Assembly (NCBI GenBank): GCA_938028585.1
Contig: CALIZH010000054.1
Location: forward strand, 24,669-88,668
Source of the DNA: an uncultured Actinomyces sp.
GTDB lineage: Bacteria > Actinomycetota > Actinomycetes > Actinomycetales > Actinomycetaceae
Length of the DNA: 64,000 bases
Direction of reading: 5' to 3'
Shown here: one piece after another, positions 26,801-34,845 of the stretch
Layout: every line of letters starts with the position of its first letter
How positions within the stretch are numbered: the first letter of the stretch is position 1
The notes under the pieces: generated by a model
Database searches by the model: none
The model's input: only the letters and a program-made list of their open reading frames with translations
Told to the model about the DNA's origin: nothing
Program-made: the position numbers and the translations under genes

Positions 26801-29329
26801 GTTGATCGCAATGCCGATCTGTCTCCTGATGAGATTGAAGAGTTGCATGGATCGACTGACATGATGACGCTCTTCCGGGAGAATCCGGGTCTGGATGTCG
26901 TCATGGCACCGTTTAGCGCCGTGTCTCGTTTCAACGGCGGCTCGGCACGTGAGGCGATGCAGGAGACTGCGCCGCTTCGCTTGCCCAACGGTACGACTGT
27001 TGAGGCCGGTATGGGTAAGGTGTCGTTCATCGGTACCCATATGACGGTCGATGCGAAGACTGCTGCGTATGACGAAGCCGCGATTCGGGCTGGCCAGGGC
27101 CGTAAGGCGTCGTCTCAGCTTGCGTGGGCGTTGCAGTCCCAGGGCTGTGATAAGGTGCTGGAGCAGATGTACGGTGGCAACCTACAAGCGTTGGCACAGC
27201 TGCGTGAGATGGCTCTGGTGTGCGGTTTGGACATCGAGCCTGATGGCACCTTGCGCGATGGTCATGATGATCTTGCTGTTGGTGGGCAGCGCCGTCTCAT
27301 CGAGATGGGCGATGTGCCGCTCACTGAGCGTGGATCGTTCGACGTGCGTCGCGTTCGTAACGATTTCGCTTCGTTGATTGGTGACGCTGGTGGTGACATG
27401 GAGATTCCGTTCCCGCTGACGATGCCAACGGGTGCTCGTACGCCTCATGCGACTGATACTACGTGGCGTGTGCCTGTGTTGAGCTCGCATCTGCGATCGG
27501 GACAGGATCTCGACGATGGTACGTCGACGGTGCACGACTACACGTATCGCTATCTGGCGATCCGTGAATGGTCGCTGCGCTACAAGCATGCTGCCGATCG
27601 TGCTGTGTCTGGTGAATTGACTGGCAAGGAGCTGTCCGATGCTCGTCGAACGATGGCTGAGGCGATGCATCGCGCTCAGACTGCATACGACGGCATTGCA
27701 CAAGACATTATGCGTCGCCGGTTCACCGGCAAGCGCAATGTCTTCAAGGAAGGTCTCATGGCTTCGCGTCTGCCGCATTCTGCGACGGCTGTGTGGACGG
27801 GTGATCCTCGTCTGGACATCGACCAGGTTGGTGTTGGCCCGGAGCTGGCGAAGAAACTGCACTTGCGCGATGGCGACTACGCGCTTGTGTGGCGTGATCC
27901 TGTTCTGCGTGATGCGGGCGTCCGCTACATGCGTGTTGCGATCGATGATCGCCTCACGGGTGTGAGTGTGAATCCAAACATGGTCAAGTGCTTCGACGGC
28001 GACTTCGACGGTGACTCTGTGGCCGTTGTGAAGTTGGGCGATGGTCCAGCACATGAGCAGGCATTGGAGCGTCTGACCGTCGAGGCTAATCTCATCGATT
28101 TGGGCCAGGGTATGGACGACGAGGGTCGTTACCCTCTGGCGATGCACAACGCGCTCGATGTGAAGGTGTCGCAGCACTATGATTCTTGTCATGCGGATGC
28201 GATGGATGAGGTTCATCAGCGCGCCAACGATGCGTACTACGATCTGACTGAAGGGGATGCTACTCGTGAGCAGTTCCTGGAGGCGGGTCGTGATGTCGTG
28301 GATTTGGCATCCTACATGTACCGTGATGCGCTCAAGAATCAGTACGGTGAGGCTGTGCTGTCGTTCGGTTCCGTTCAGGAGCACATGAAGTCTGTGGAGG
28401 CTGCATGTATCGAGACCGGCGCAAAGGGTTCGCCCAAGAAGATGTTGGATTACGCTCGGTACATCGGCTATGACCCCGAGAACCAGGTCGACCTGACGAC
28501 CACGTGTGTGACTCGTGAGGACCAGCAGGGCACCATGTACGCAACGGCTGTGAAGTCGTTTGGTACCGGTGTCGCCGGTACGTTCTCTCAGCGTGGTGTA
28601 CGAGCTCTTCGTAACGATGAGCTCAAGGCTGTGTTGGAGCTGACGTACCCGGTGACGCAGAGTATTCTGCAAGCCAAGCACGATCCGGTGGACGCTCGCA
28701 ACCGTTACGAGTTGCTCATGGGTCCGGCGCGAAGCTTGTGGCGTGGTCAGATGATTGCACAGGATGCTAACGGTGTGTGGAACACCGTGACGGACGACGA
28801 TCGTAAGCCGGTTCAGGCCACCAAGGATCAGTGGGTAGCTGCGTTCTCGCAGTTCTATGGTGATGCAGGTCTGGGTGTTGCCGTGAACAGCGACAACATT
28901 ACCAAGGTTGCCAATGCGCTTAGCGATGGCAACGGAACGATGTTGAATTTGGAGGATGAGAAGGTCATTGAGCAGCTCGCTTCTCCGATGGATCGCCTGG
29001 CATACGGCGGTGACTTTACCACGATGCAAGCATTGGCCGATGCTCACGCTAACTTGTTCGAGGGTGAGTGGAATGCCAAGTTTGCACCAGCTCGTGTGCG
29101 TGAGGTGATGGAGGCTGATGTGGAAACGCAGGCCGAAGCACCGGTGATCGCCATGGAAGACACTGTGGCTCGCGTGGATCGTGATGAGAAGATCGGTCGA
29201 CGTAAGTCGACATCGTGGGCTGTTCCGGTGCGCTCGCACACGGGTACCAGTGCAGCTGAGCGTTACGGTCTGACGACACAGGACGACAATGAGACGGACA
29301 GGTCTGTCGATGATGGCTTCGAGCTGTGA
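23879..29329 (+). CDS. single-chain DNA-dependent RNA polymerase with fused beta-like and beta-prime-like parts
   Basis: 1816 residues, ATG at 23879 after GGAAGGAG. Beta-like signatures come first: GGWTMEDSIVVS (Glu930-Asp931, as in NFEDSI of bacterial beta) and GDKISDMHGNKGVIS (Lys960 and Lys968, the two active-site lysines). A VVMAPFSAVSRFNGG stretch matches the beta switch region. Beta-prime signatures follow: VWRDPVLRDAGVRYM, then FDGDFDGDSVAV, whose Asp1375/1377/1379 fit the metal-binding NADFDGD loop. ETGAKGSPKKMLDYAR then matches the segment leading into the bridge helix. Both double-psi barrels are thus in one polypeptide. No alpha, omega or sigma gene is visible. The first ~350 residues are not recognised. 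The protein ends VDDGFEL, a tail shared with neighbouring proteins. It is expected to transcribe element genes; its promoter and cofactors are unknown. Confidence 0.9.
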   Translation: MQTHNAGLRRYMYEHMIARTINRTSELTKTPILVSQGRRLRDLMEERLNEQGRSFNDGDLPVADALGAIQSVMEEHVPGYKPLFQPADTSSKGYKALYEEFTSIVGLKGSAGAAGPRLPISPYDPRWGSRRTVKQAGTSILYVLDGDIAAYADGKPSNVEKVTTSELTLYRLTDEGKAKEAGRALSLDDVSGLTELMGRMSTAEYNEVRQWVLDGARNPETGRYNARQFMSTEALARSRAVLDMLAEEGIPYTIEKDLRPGQIRARLTGTNMTVRLTDTRDKEQWVGRVYDNGATLYFSTTARRDNKQLAYTPTVDEVCDLVRVALGRPVERKDGKGLVGRVGERQARNGKTVQESYLSTGTLTSAYKDMPGMDGEQIVIRRQMKERSAFSRFFADTPEGREQASGFITGAVHSARHNVIEQLDVDGLIQQLRENEEAAREGTYIPMLSGDPDLAAVGRAYWDVLRGAETTLLKPEATRAEYAEATGLLDDMDQESDLSGVHDMLAGSVAYTGTPEERVRAHLQDLLDTQIGIDAPIDSDDFVFDPVRVARYMTSEHGQWRNNDDLVAAMRCAGVPQEKIVGESFYSNTFRDRLITFDESTALPMDVVEDEFTQSMLQVVSDTLESCAVTPGSIRVDVNGVVEWTGSIMRSQTGKEEPVSGTVGQIFARGENGEIITRFNSGNDLMIVPGFDARVVAQKPGENKSLEERTRLIGYEQQMSDAIRYRVQADVLSGRSRVGEPASLNSVYRRLSDTRHRADHYERALEEGMDRKILDAILATEARRVRYPNALRDGSTIDADFRASRAREQGIGGDPANDTTMDPWVLTGGRNMSLLSEEADGYFDPIMTSGGVNQGVTRYLVSGAQVNPDGSIVRSSKDDRAPLMLTEQAQLMSYDPFDRQQMTTSNLMNASSVTKPVGTAFMTAGGWTMEDSIVVSADFAKQYRVRGTDGQMRDLIVGDKISDMHGNKGVISLIVDRNADLSPDEIEELHGSTDMMTLFRENPGLDVVMAPFSAVSRFNGGSAREAMQETAPLRLPNGTTVEAGMGKVSFIGTHMTVDAKTAAYDEAAIRAGQGRKASSQLAWALQSQGCDKVLEQMYGGNLQALAQLREMALVCGLDIEPDGTLRDGHDDLAVGGQRRLIEMGDVPLTERGSFDVRRVRNDFASLIGDAGGDMEIPFPLTMPTGARTPHATDTTWRVPVLSSHLRSGQDLDDGTSTVHDYTYRYLAIREWSLRYKHAADRAVSGELTGKELSDARRTMAEAMHRAQTAYDGIAQDIMRRRFTGKRNVFKEGLMASRLPHSATAVWTGDPRLDIDQVGVGPELAKKLHLRDGDYALVWRDPVLRDAGVRYMRVAIDDRLTGVSVNPNMVKCFDGDFDGDSVAVVKLGDGPAHEQALERLTVEANLIDLGQGMDDEGRYPLAMHNALDVKVSQHYDSCHADAMDEVHQRANDAYYDLTEGDATREQFLEAGRDVVDLASYMYRDALKNQYGEAVLSFGSVQEHMKSVEAACIETGAKGSPKKMLDYARYIGYDPENQVDLTTTCVTREDQQGTMYATAVKSFGTGVAGTFSQRGVRALRNDELKAVLELTYPVTQSILQAKHDPVDARNRYELLMGPARSLWRGQMIAQDANGVWNTVTDDDRKPVQATKDQWVAAFSQFYGDAGLGVAVNSDNITKVANALSDGNGTMLNLEDEKVIEQLASPMDRLAYGGDFTTMQALADAHANLFEGEWNAKFAPARVREVMEADVETQAEAPVIAMEDTVARVDRDEKIGRRKSTSWAVPVRSHTGTSAAERYGLTTQDDNETDRSVDDGFEL

Positions 29330-29358
29330 TCACCATGTGATCATGTGCTGAAGCTGGG

Positions 29359-29397
29359 AAGAAGCAGGTCTCGCCTGATGGGCGGGGCCTGCTTCTT
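29359..29397 (+). terminator. terminator after RNA polymerase gene
   Basis: AAGAAGCAGG / CCTGCTTCTT outer stem with an inner GCC/GGC stem, followed by TGTCTG. Confidence 0.6.
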
Positions 29398-29421
29398 TGT
29401 CTGTATACGTTGCAATGGTGC

Positions 29422-29440
29422 GATATACTGGTATACGAGT
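29422..29440 (+). promoter_or_regulatory. promoter with abutting GGTATACGAGT box
   Basis: -10 TATACT at 29424-29429 followed at once by GGTATACGAGT. A ~30-bp block around it is nearly identical to the block at 30361-30393. Confidence 0.55.
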
Positions 29441-29474
29441 CAAACACGTGGCGATGATGGAAAGGAAGGGTGTC

Positions 29475-30287
29475 ATGACACTTTATTACGATCAGAAAAT
29501 CAAGGAGTATACCGATGCCGGGATCAGGCGATACAAAGGTCTTGATCCCCATGAAGAGCTGGATGCACCAACCGAGCGGTATGGTCTTGATCCACATGAG
29601 TGGACAGGAACATTGGCCGATAAGGTGACAGCGATTATTGGTAAAAATACGCCCGAGAAGGAAACGCATGTGAATGCGTTGTTGCGTGATGCGGCAAAAT
29701 CATTTATGAAGAATGCCAAATATGCGGAAATGAATGCCCATAATGATGAAACTACCTTTAAGAAGGTAATGTCTGTCAACGGTGATGATTTGCGTGCTGC
29801 TATGTCCGAAGCGTCCTTGGGCGGCATTCTTATTAACGATGAAGCGATGGATGCTATCAAACGTGTGGAAAAGCGTTATCTTTCATATTGGAGTTTTGAT
29901 TTCGGTTTTGATTCTCTGACGCATGCATACGATGAGCTGTATAAACTTAATGATGCGCGAGCTCATTTCCGTGAGAGTGCGCAAGCGATGCGAGGTGCTG
30001 CGAATACCCCAGCGATTTCAAATCCAGAGTTTGATCGTTTCGCCCCGCCTCAGGGTTCACGTGTGACGACGGTTCCGCCGCCTGTGCGGTCTGCGTCTTC
30101 TATCCCGTCTGCCCTTTCTATGTCCGCTGTGTCCACTCAGCGAACTGGTTCTATTCAGGCTGTGCTTCCAGGCAGTGGTATCAAGGTGAGTCGAGCGGCA
30201 CCTCATGTTCCGCAGACTGCCCGTCGTATGGGTGTTGTTGAGTCACAGGTGCAGACTCCGAATGTTGATGACGGGTTCGAGTTGTGA
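29475..30287 (+). CDS. YGLDPHEW-repeat protein, one copy, DDGFEL tail
   Basis: 270 residues from the ATG at 29475 (AAAGGAAGGG upstream). One ~115-residue domain starts at residue 36 with YGLDPHEW.G.LADKV and contains KETHVNALLRD and GGILINDEAM. It is preceded by a partial KGLDPHE copy at 21-27. A Pro/Ser-rich linker leads to a C-terminal block (TARRMG....VDDGFEL) that is shared with the next gene. Codon use is more AT-rich than in the next gene, so this copy may be evolving differently. Function unknown. Confidence 0.55.
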   Translation: MTLYYDQKIKEYTDAGIRRYKGLDPHEELDAPTERYGLDPHEWTGTLADKVTAIIGKNTPEKETHVNALLRDAAKSFMKNAKYAEMNAHNDETTFKKVMSVNGDDLRAAMSEASLGGILINDEAMDAIKRVEKRYLSYWSFDFGFDSLTHAYDELYKLNDARAHFRESAQAMRGAANTPAISNPEFDRFAPPQGSRVTTVPPPVRSASSIPSALSMSAVSTQRTGSIQAVLPGSGIKVSRAAPHVPQTARRMGVVESQVQTPNVDDGFEL

Positions 30288-30310
30288 CGCTGACGTGATT
30301 ATGTGATGGG

Positions 30311-30339
30311 GTAGGTCTTGCTTGAAAGCGGGGTCTACT
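30311..30339 (+). terminator. weak hairpin
   Basis: GTAGGTCTTGCTT pairs imperfectly with AAGCGGGGTCTAC, followed by TTCATCG. Confidence 0.35.
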
Positions 30340-30373
30340 TCATCGTTTTGCCATGTTATCGTTGCAATAGTGC

Positions 30374-30392
30374 GATATACTGGTATACGAGT
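30374..30392 (+). promoter_or_regulatory. promoter with abutting GGTATACGAGT box
   Basis: -10 TATACT at 30376-30381 followed by GGTATACGAGT; duplicate of the site at 29424. Confidence 0.55.
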
Positions 30393-30422
30393 CGAATGCA
30401 ACTAAATGAAAGGAAGATGGTC

Positions 30423-31748
30423 ATGTCGACGATATGGTACGAAGGCCCAGCCGATGGCAACATCGAGGGGCGTTATGGTCTCGATTCGCACGAGTGGGTG
30501 GGGTCGTTGTCCGATAGGGTAGCAACGATCATTGACAAGGATGATCCTTGGAAGGAAACTCATGTGAATGCGCTCTTGCGTGATGGTGTGGAGTTCTATG
30601 CGCAGAAGTCGCAGGATCACCCAGAATTGGGCGATGATGACCAGATGCGCGATGCTGTCTCTTATGTAGCGCACAGCGGTGTTCTCATCGATGATGAGAC
30701 TCTGTTGGCTCTTACGGATGCGGATGACAAGTACGTCATCCCGTGTGGTGCAGAGTCTCTGATGTATGAATACAACAAGGTGCATCAGCCTGATTACGGA
30801 CGGATTTATCAGCGTCAGCGTGATGCTGCGCAGTTGCCGTACGCGGAGGCAACAGACGAAGAGATCAAGGAGCACTATGGCCTTGATCCACATGAGTGGA
30901 AAGGGAGTCTTGCCGATAAGGTGATGGCGATTGTTAACAAGAATACGCCTGACAAGGAAACGCATGTGAATGCGCTTCTACGTGATGGTGCACGGCTGTT
31001 CGCTCAGAATATGGAAGCTCAACCGGTATCGGGTGTGAGTGAAGATGAGATGAGGTACGCGGTGGAGTCTGGTGGTGACGAGCTGCGTGCTGCCATCTCT
31101 GACGCATCGTGGGCTGGTGTTCTTATCAACGATGAGGCAATGGAAGCCATCAAGCATGTGGAGAAGGAGTACATCACCGAGTTCGGCGGAGACTCTCTGA
31201 CGCATGCGTATGATCAGATGCGTAAGCTGAACGATGCACGCGCTCATTATCGTGAGGCTGCGAAGGAGATGCGTGGCTCTGCGCCTGCTGCTCCGTCTGT
31301 TTCGGTGTCTCCGAACTTCGATCGATTCGCTCTGCCTCAGGGTGCTCGTGTGACGACGGTTCCACCGCCTGTGCGCACTGTTGGGTCTGCTCGGTCTACT
31401 CAGGCAGCTCAGCCTGCACCGTCTGTGCCTCCTATTCCTCAGCCCCCGAAGACGCCGGGATCTCAGGTTCGCACGGGTGGTCCTGTGCGGGTGGGTAATG
31501 TTGCCAAGGACTGGCTGGCTTCGCATGGCCGTGATGAGAAGGGTCGCCCTCTCGCATCTGCGCCTGCGTCTGGACAGTCTGGGCCTCAGGTTCCGGCTCA
31601 GCGATCGGGTTCGATCCAGGCTTCGCTTCCTGGTAGCGGTGTCACCGTGGGTCGATCGACGCCGCGTGTGCCACCAACAGCTCGTCGCATGGGTGCTCCT
31701 GAGCCCCAGGTGCAAACCCTAAGCGTTGATGACGGCTTCGAGCTGTGA
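30423..31748 (+). CDS. YGLDPHEW-repeat protein, two copies, DDGFEL tail
   Basis: 441 residues, ATG at 30423. It carries two copies of the ~115-residue domain of the preceding gene, at about 18-134 and 152-267, each with YGLD.HEW, a KETHVNALLRDG block and a (V/L)LI(N/D)DE block. A Pro/Ser/Ala linker of about 140 residues follows, then TARRMG and the VDDGFEL end. Gene and promoter were duplicated together with the upstream neighbour. No catalytic motif was recognised; the repeated domain may bind a partner protein or DNA. The shared tail links it to the RNA polymerase. Confidence 0.6.
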   Translation: MSTIWYEGPADGNIEGRYGLDSHEWVGSLSDRVATIIDKDDPWKETHVNALLRDGVEFYAQKSQDHPELGDDDQMRDAVSYVAHSGVLIDDETLLALTDADDKYVIPCGAESLMYEYNKVHQPDYGRIYQRQRDAAQLPYAEATDEEIKEHYGLDPHEWKGSLADKVMAIVNKNTPDKETHVNALLRDGARLFAQNMEAQPVSGVSEDEMRYAVESGGDELRAAISDASWAGVLINDEAMEAIKHVEKEYITEFGGDSLTHAYDQMRKLNDARAHYREAAKEMRGSAPAAPSVSVSPNFDRFALPQGARVTTVPPPVRTVGSARSTQAAQPAPSVPPIPQPPKTPGSQVRTGGPVRVGNVAKDWLASHGRDEKGRPLASAPASGQSGPQVPAQRSGSIQASLPGSGVTVGRSTPRVPPTARRMGAPEPQVQTLSVDDGFEL

Positions 31749-31790
31749 CGCGTTTGTAGAGAGATAAAAAGCAATAGAAAGGAGGACAAG

Positions 31791-33455
31791 ATGGCTCGTC
31801 CACCTCGCCAACTTCCAGCGCCTCGTTACGGGGGTGAAGTTGGTCCGCAGAAGGATCAAGATGAGGTCACAACGATGGTTGTGACCAAGGAGCAGATCTT
31901 TGACAAGAAGCCTGAACCTGTTCACGCAGTAGAGCCAAAGCCTGCGCTTGATTGGGCGCAGCAGCTGAGGCTCGATATGCGCTACCACGCTGATGGGTAT
32001 CTTCATGCTCTCAGCCAGGTGAACCTGAAGTCTATGAAGCGAAAGGCTGACATCGCCTCTCGTATGAACGATCTTCAGGGTAAGCATAAGGCGTATGCGT
32101 CGATGATGGTGCTTAGTGCGCTGGTACCGTTGAAAGACGGCGTATCGATGTCGGCTGTGGCTGAATCTGTTGGCATGGGTGTCACTATGTGGATGCTGTC
32201 GCCCAACTTCCGTCAACAGGTGAAGTCATTCGCTCGTGATGCGCGTATGGCTGTCGAAGACATGGCTGAGGCGCGTCGACGCAGTCAGTCGAAACAGTTG
32301 CATGATAAGGCCGATCGACATCGAGAGAAGCATGGTGGTGAATTGCCGCCCTCTCTGAAGCGTCGTCTGGAGCGCATCGAAGCGAAGGAGCGCAATGGTC
32401 GCATCCCGTTCAATGAGGCGAGTGCGGCGTTGACGCATCTTGGCCTGAGCGAAGCGATGTTCAACCAGATGCGGCAACCTGGTGTGGATCCTGCTGAGGT
32501 CCAAGAGGGATATGCGCATCTGATGGATCGTTTTTGGGATGATGTCCACAAGGATGGCTTGGATCCCGAAAAGGTGAACACCGTCAGTCGTATGCTCATG
32601 GGCCAACGGATGCGCTATGAGCCCCACTGGGCGAATGCGTTCGTTGAGACCGCTCATGGGGAGGTCGATATGGACATGGTGGAGACGGTGGACGCTCAAA
32701 CCGGGGAACCGCATCGAACGTGGACTGGTATCTGGTCCACTCGCATGGGTGAGCCCATTGTGGGAGGTTCTTTCACTGTCCGTCCTCTGTACAACGAGAT
32801 GCAGCATGAGTTGTCTCTGAGTACGTGCATGGCTCGTGAGATGGAGCGTGCAGCGCTGAATGGTAACATTGCGGATCTGAATGAGTCGCTGCTTGCCTAC
32901 GGTTCCGCCTGGTCTGTTCGGGACAAGAACCTGGATGTGCACAGCGTTCCTGGTGCGATGGGTGAGAAGATTCGTCGAGCTCGTCGTGGTCTTGATGCCA
33001 TGGAATTTGATGGTTTCGATCGAGATGAGCAGCGAGACATCTATGCGACATCGTTCGTTCACGCCATGGACATGGTGGCGAAGGCTCACCCGGACATCGA
33101 GCGTCACTGGGCGCAGCAGTACGGGTCTCAGTGGCGATCGGAGATGCGAGACTTCGCAGCGACGCCTGAAGAGACCTACAACCGGTGGCAACGGGGGGAG
33201 TTTTACTCTGATGCGCGTGATTCTCCAGGGCATGACAACGCTCATGCCGATCCGCACACGGAGCGAATGAGGGAAGACTCGAAGCGTCGACGCAGCGCGT
33301 ATAACCGTGCACGTGACAACCAGGAGTACAACGCTCATGACACGTCGGCGTTTAGCGCTGATACCGATTTTGAGCTCAACGATGTCGACGACGGGTTTGA
33401 CATGGGTGGGTACGATCGACCTAATGACAACGATGGCTTTGAGCCGTCTCTATGA
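31791..33455 (+). CDS. soluble protein of unknown function with repeated DDGF tail motifs
   Basis: 554 residues, ATG at 31791 after AAAGGAGG. The sequence is mostly alpha-helical and charged. One hydrophobic stretch at about 103-140 could be amphipathic rather than membrane-spanning. A His/Lys/Arg-rich helix follows at about 145-205. The end contains VDDGFDMGG and, 14 residues later, NDGFEPSL, two copies of the acidic DDGF tail found on the RNA polymerase and the YGLDPHEW proteins. It overlaps the ribosome binding site of the next gene, so the two are probably co-translated. Confidence 0.5.
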   Translation: MARPPRQLPAPRYGGEVGPQKDQDEVTTMVVTKEQIFDKKPEPVHAVEPKPALDWAQQLRLDMRYHADGYLHALSQVNLKSMKRKADIASRMNDLQGKHKAYASMMVLSALVPLKDGVSMSAVAESVGMGVTMWMLSPNFRQQVKSFARDARMAVEDMAEARRRSQSKQLHDKADRHREKHGGELPPSLKRRLERIEAKERNGRIPFNEASAALTHLGLSEAMFNQMRQPGVDPAEVQEGYAHLMDRFWDDVHKDGLDPEKVNTVSRMLMGQRMRYEPHWANAFVETAHGEVDMDMVETVDAQTGEPHRTWTGIWSTRMGEPIVGGSFTVRPLYNEMQHELSLSTCMAREMERAALNGNIADLNESLLAYGSAWSVRDKNLDVHSVPGAMGEKIRRARRGLDAMEFDGFDRDEQRDIYATSFVHAMDMVAKAHPDIERHWAQQYGSQWRSEMRDFAATPEETYNRWQRGEFYSDARDSPGHDNAHADPHTERMREDSKRRRSAYNRARDNQEYNAHDTSAFSADTDFELNDVDDGFDMGGYDRPNDNDGFEPSL

Positions 33456-33472
33456 AAGGAGTTGAGTGACCA

Positions 33473-33805
33473 ATGTTGGGTTTCCCAAAGGATGACGACA
33501 CGATCGGCGGTCTGTTCGGTGTCAACGAAGAGGATCGTCATGCATGGGCCAAGGAGCGTCAGATGCGGCTGGAGCGTCAGCAGATGCAAAAGCCTGGTCT
33601 GGCGCAGAAGGCAACGATGGCTGCTTACGAAATCGTTGCTGCTGGTATCACCTCGCAGATGCGTGCAGCGTACATCGAAGAGGCTCGTGGCACGATGGCG
33701 AAAGAGACGACCACGACGACTCGGAGTCAGTCTCGAAACATCGATCCTGAACTCGAAGATATTCGACGGGAAGCACCGTCTGGTGGCTACGAATTCGGTG
33801 GCTAA
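33473..33805 (+). CDS. small helical protein of unknown function
   Basis: 110 residues; the ATG at 33473 is served by AAAGGAG that overlaps the stop of the preceding gene. It is helical, rich in Gln/Arg/Met and later Thr (KETTTTTRSQ). The end (PSGGYEFGG) resembles the Gly-aromatic-Glu part of the other tails. It is the last gene of the operon started at 30423 or 31791. Confidence 0.5.
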   Translation: MLGFPKDDDTIGGLFGVNEEDRHAWAKERQMRLERQQMQKPGLAQKATMAAYEIVAAGITSQMRAAYIEEARGTMAKETTTTTRSQSRNIDPELEDIRREAPSGGYEFGG

Positions 33806-33820
33806 CGGGCAGTGCTGCTG

Positions 33821-33855
33821 ATATATCCCCAGGGGTTTATCCCCTGGGGATATAT
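33821..33855 (+). terminator. palindromic terminator
   Basis: ATATATCCCCAGGGG / CCCCTGGGGATATAT with a five-base loop, followed by TTATG; may act in both directions. Confidence 0.75.
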
Positions 33856-33896
33856 TTATGTATCGGTCGGTTAAGCATCGGTGTGTTCCGATATGT

Positions 33897-33913
33897 TAGA
33901 CTGATACACGAAC
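33897..33913 (+). promoter_or_regulatory. promoter with abutting GATACACGAAC box
   Basis: -10 TAGACT at 33897-33902 followed by GATACACGAAC; same geometry as the sites at 5973 and 29424. It precedes the HU-like gene. Confidence 0.5.
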
Positions 33914-33970
33914 ATAATCAGAAAGCGGCTACGTGCCGTTACACGTGGGGAAAGGATGAGAGGTTGGATC

Positions 33971-34309
33971 ATGGCGCTCAAGAAGGACGTACAGAAGAAT
34001 GTGAGGGTGGATGATGACACCCGTATGACGAAGACGAAGTTGATACAGGTCGTGTCGAAGCGGACGGGTATCGATAGCGCTACAGTGCGAGCCGTTTATG
34101 CGGCTATCGTCGATGAGATCATTACGACGACCCGTTCTGGTCGATCGGTCATGCTAACGGGATTCGGTCGTTTCTACCGGCTGCATAAGGCTGGTCACAC
34201 TGTACAGTTCACCAAGTCGGGTACGGGTGCGGTGCCTGGTTACGACGTGCTGAAGTTTTCGGCTTCGTCGACGTTGAATCGATCTTTGACAAATGAGTCG
34301 AGTGAGTAG
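33971..34309 (+). CDS. HU/IHF-like DNA-binding protein
   Basis: 112 residues. The ATG at 33971 lies 7 nt after GAGAGG and fits better than the ATG at 33956. The pattern MTKTKLIQVVSKRTG...VYAAIVDEIITTTRSGRSVMLTGFGRFYR is the helical dimer half and the start of the beta arm of the HU/IHF family (usual length about 90-100). The later GYDVLKFSASSTLNRSL matches the family's C-terminal block. A ~15-residue charged extension precedes the domain. Likely a nucleoid or relaxosome architectural protein. Confidence 0.85.
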   Translation: MALKKDVQKNVRVDDDTRMTKTKLIQVVSKRTGIDSATVRAVYAAIVDEIITTTRSGRSVMLTGFGRFYRLHKAGHTVQFTKSGTGAVPGYDVLKFSASSTLNRSLTNESSE

Positions 34310-34326
34310 TCGTACGATCGTGAGAA

Positions 34327-34363
34327 CAAAACCCCTGAGCACGTGATGTGCCCAGGGGTTTTG
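34327..34363. terminator. bidirectional terminator, copy 1 of a repeat
   Basis: CAAAACCCCTG / CAGGGGTTTTG between the convergent ends at 34309 (+) and 34380 (-). The loop and stem are repeated almost exactly at 34846-34880. Confidence 0.8.
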
Positions 34364-34379
34364 TGTATGCGTGAGTGGA

Positions 34380-34802
34380 TCAGTCAGGTAAGTCGGTTTC
34401 GATGGCATCAATGGTACGTGATCGGGACTCTTTGATTCGTCGGATCATCGGTCTGACATCTTTGCCCATAACTTGAGAAGCGAGGATTGCCACACCTGTT
34501 TTATTGTATGCAAGATAGAGTTTCCCGGTGGCGATTTCCTCTTCTTCGATCAGCTCATCAAACGTTAAGGTACCGTCAACTATACGTGCGGCGGTGGTTG
34601 CCGTATGGATGAATTGAGCTTTGAGAGCTATTTTACCATCAACGTCTCCCAGTTTATCTTTATAGACGTTAATAAGGTTTTCCTCAATCATGGTCCACAA
34701 TGAAGCAATTGTGGTGGCTTGTTCGTCGGTTAGATCGGCAGTTAGTGTGTCTGAATTATGTTTGTATGTTTCACGAACATCAGCAGCGGTGTATGTGGTC
34801 AT
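34380..34802 (-). CDS. hypothetical protein
   Basis: 140 residues, ATG at 34802 with AAAGGAG upstream. It is predicted largely helical, with the acidic cluster ELIEEEEIATG and a basic end (RRIKESRSR). It is flanked on both sides by near-identical terminator repeats, as if it could be a cassette. Codon use is more AT-rich than in the transfer genes. No family was recognised. Confidence 0.55.
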   Translation of the reverse strand: MTTYTAADVRETYKHNSDTLTADLTDEQATTIASLWTMIEENLINVYKDKLGDVDGKIALKAQFIHTATTAARIVDGTLTFDELIEEEEIATGKLYLAYNKTGVAILASQVMGKDVRPMIRRIKESRSRTIDAIETDLPD

Positions 34803-34845
34803 TTTGTTTCTCCTTTTTTAGTGTTTCTTCTGTCGGGCTTTTTGA

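Noticed and set aside
27182..29239. 685-residue open frame on the - strand inside the RNA polymerase gene
   Set aside because: Shadow of the + strand gene, whose catalytic motifs are clear; Arg/His/Leu-rich composition is typical of antisense frames.
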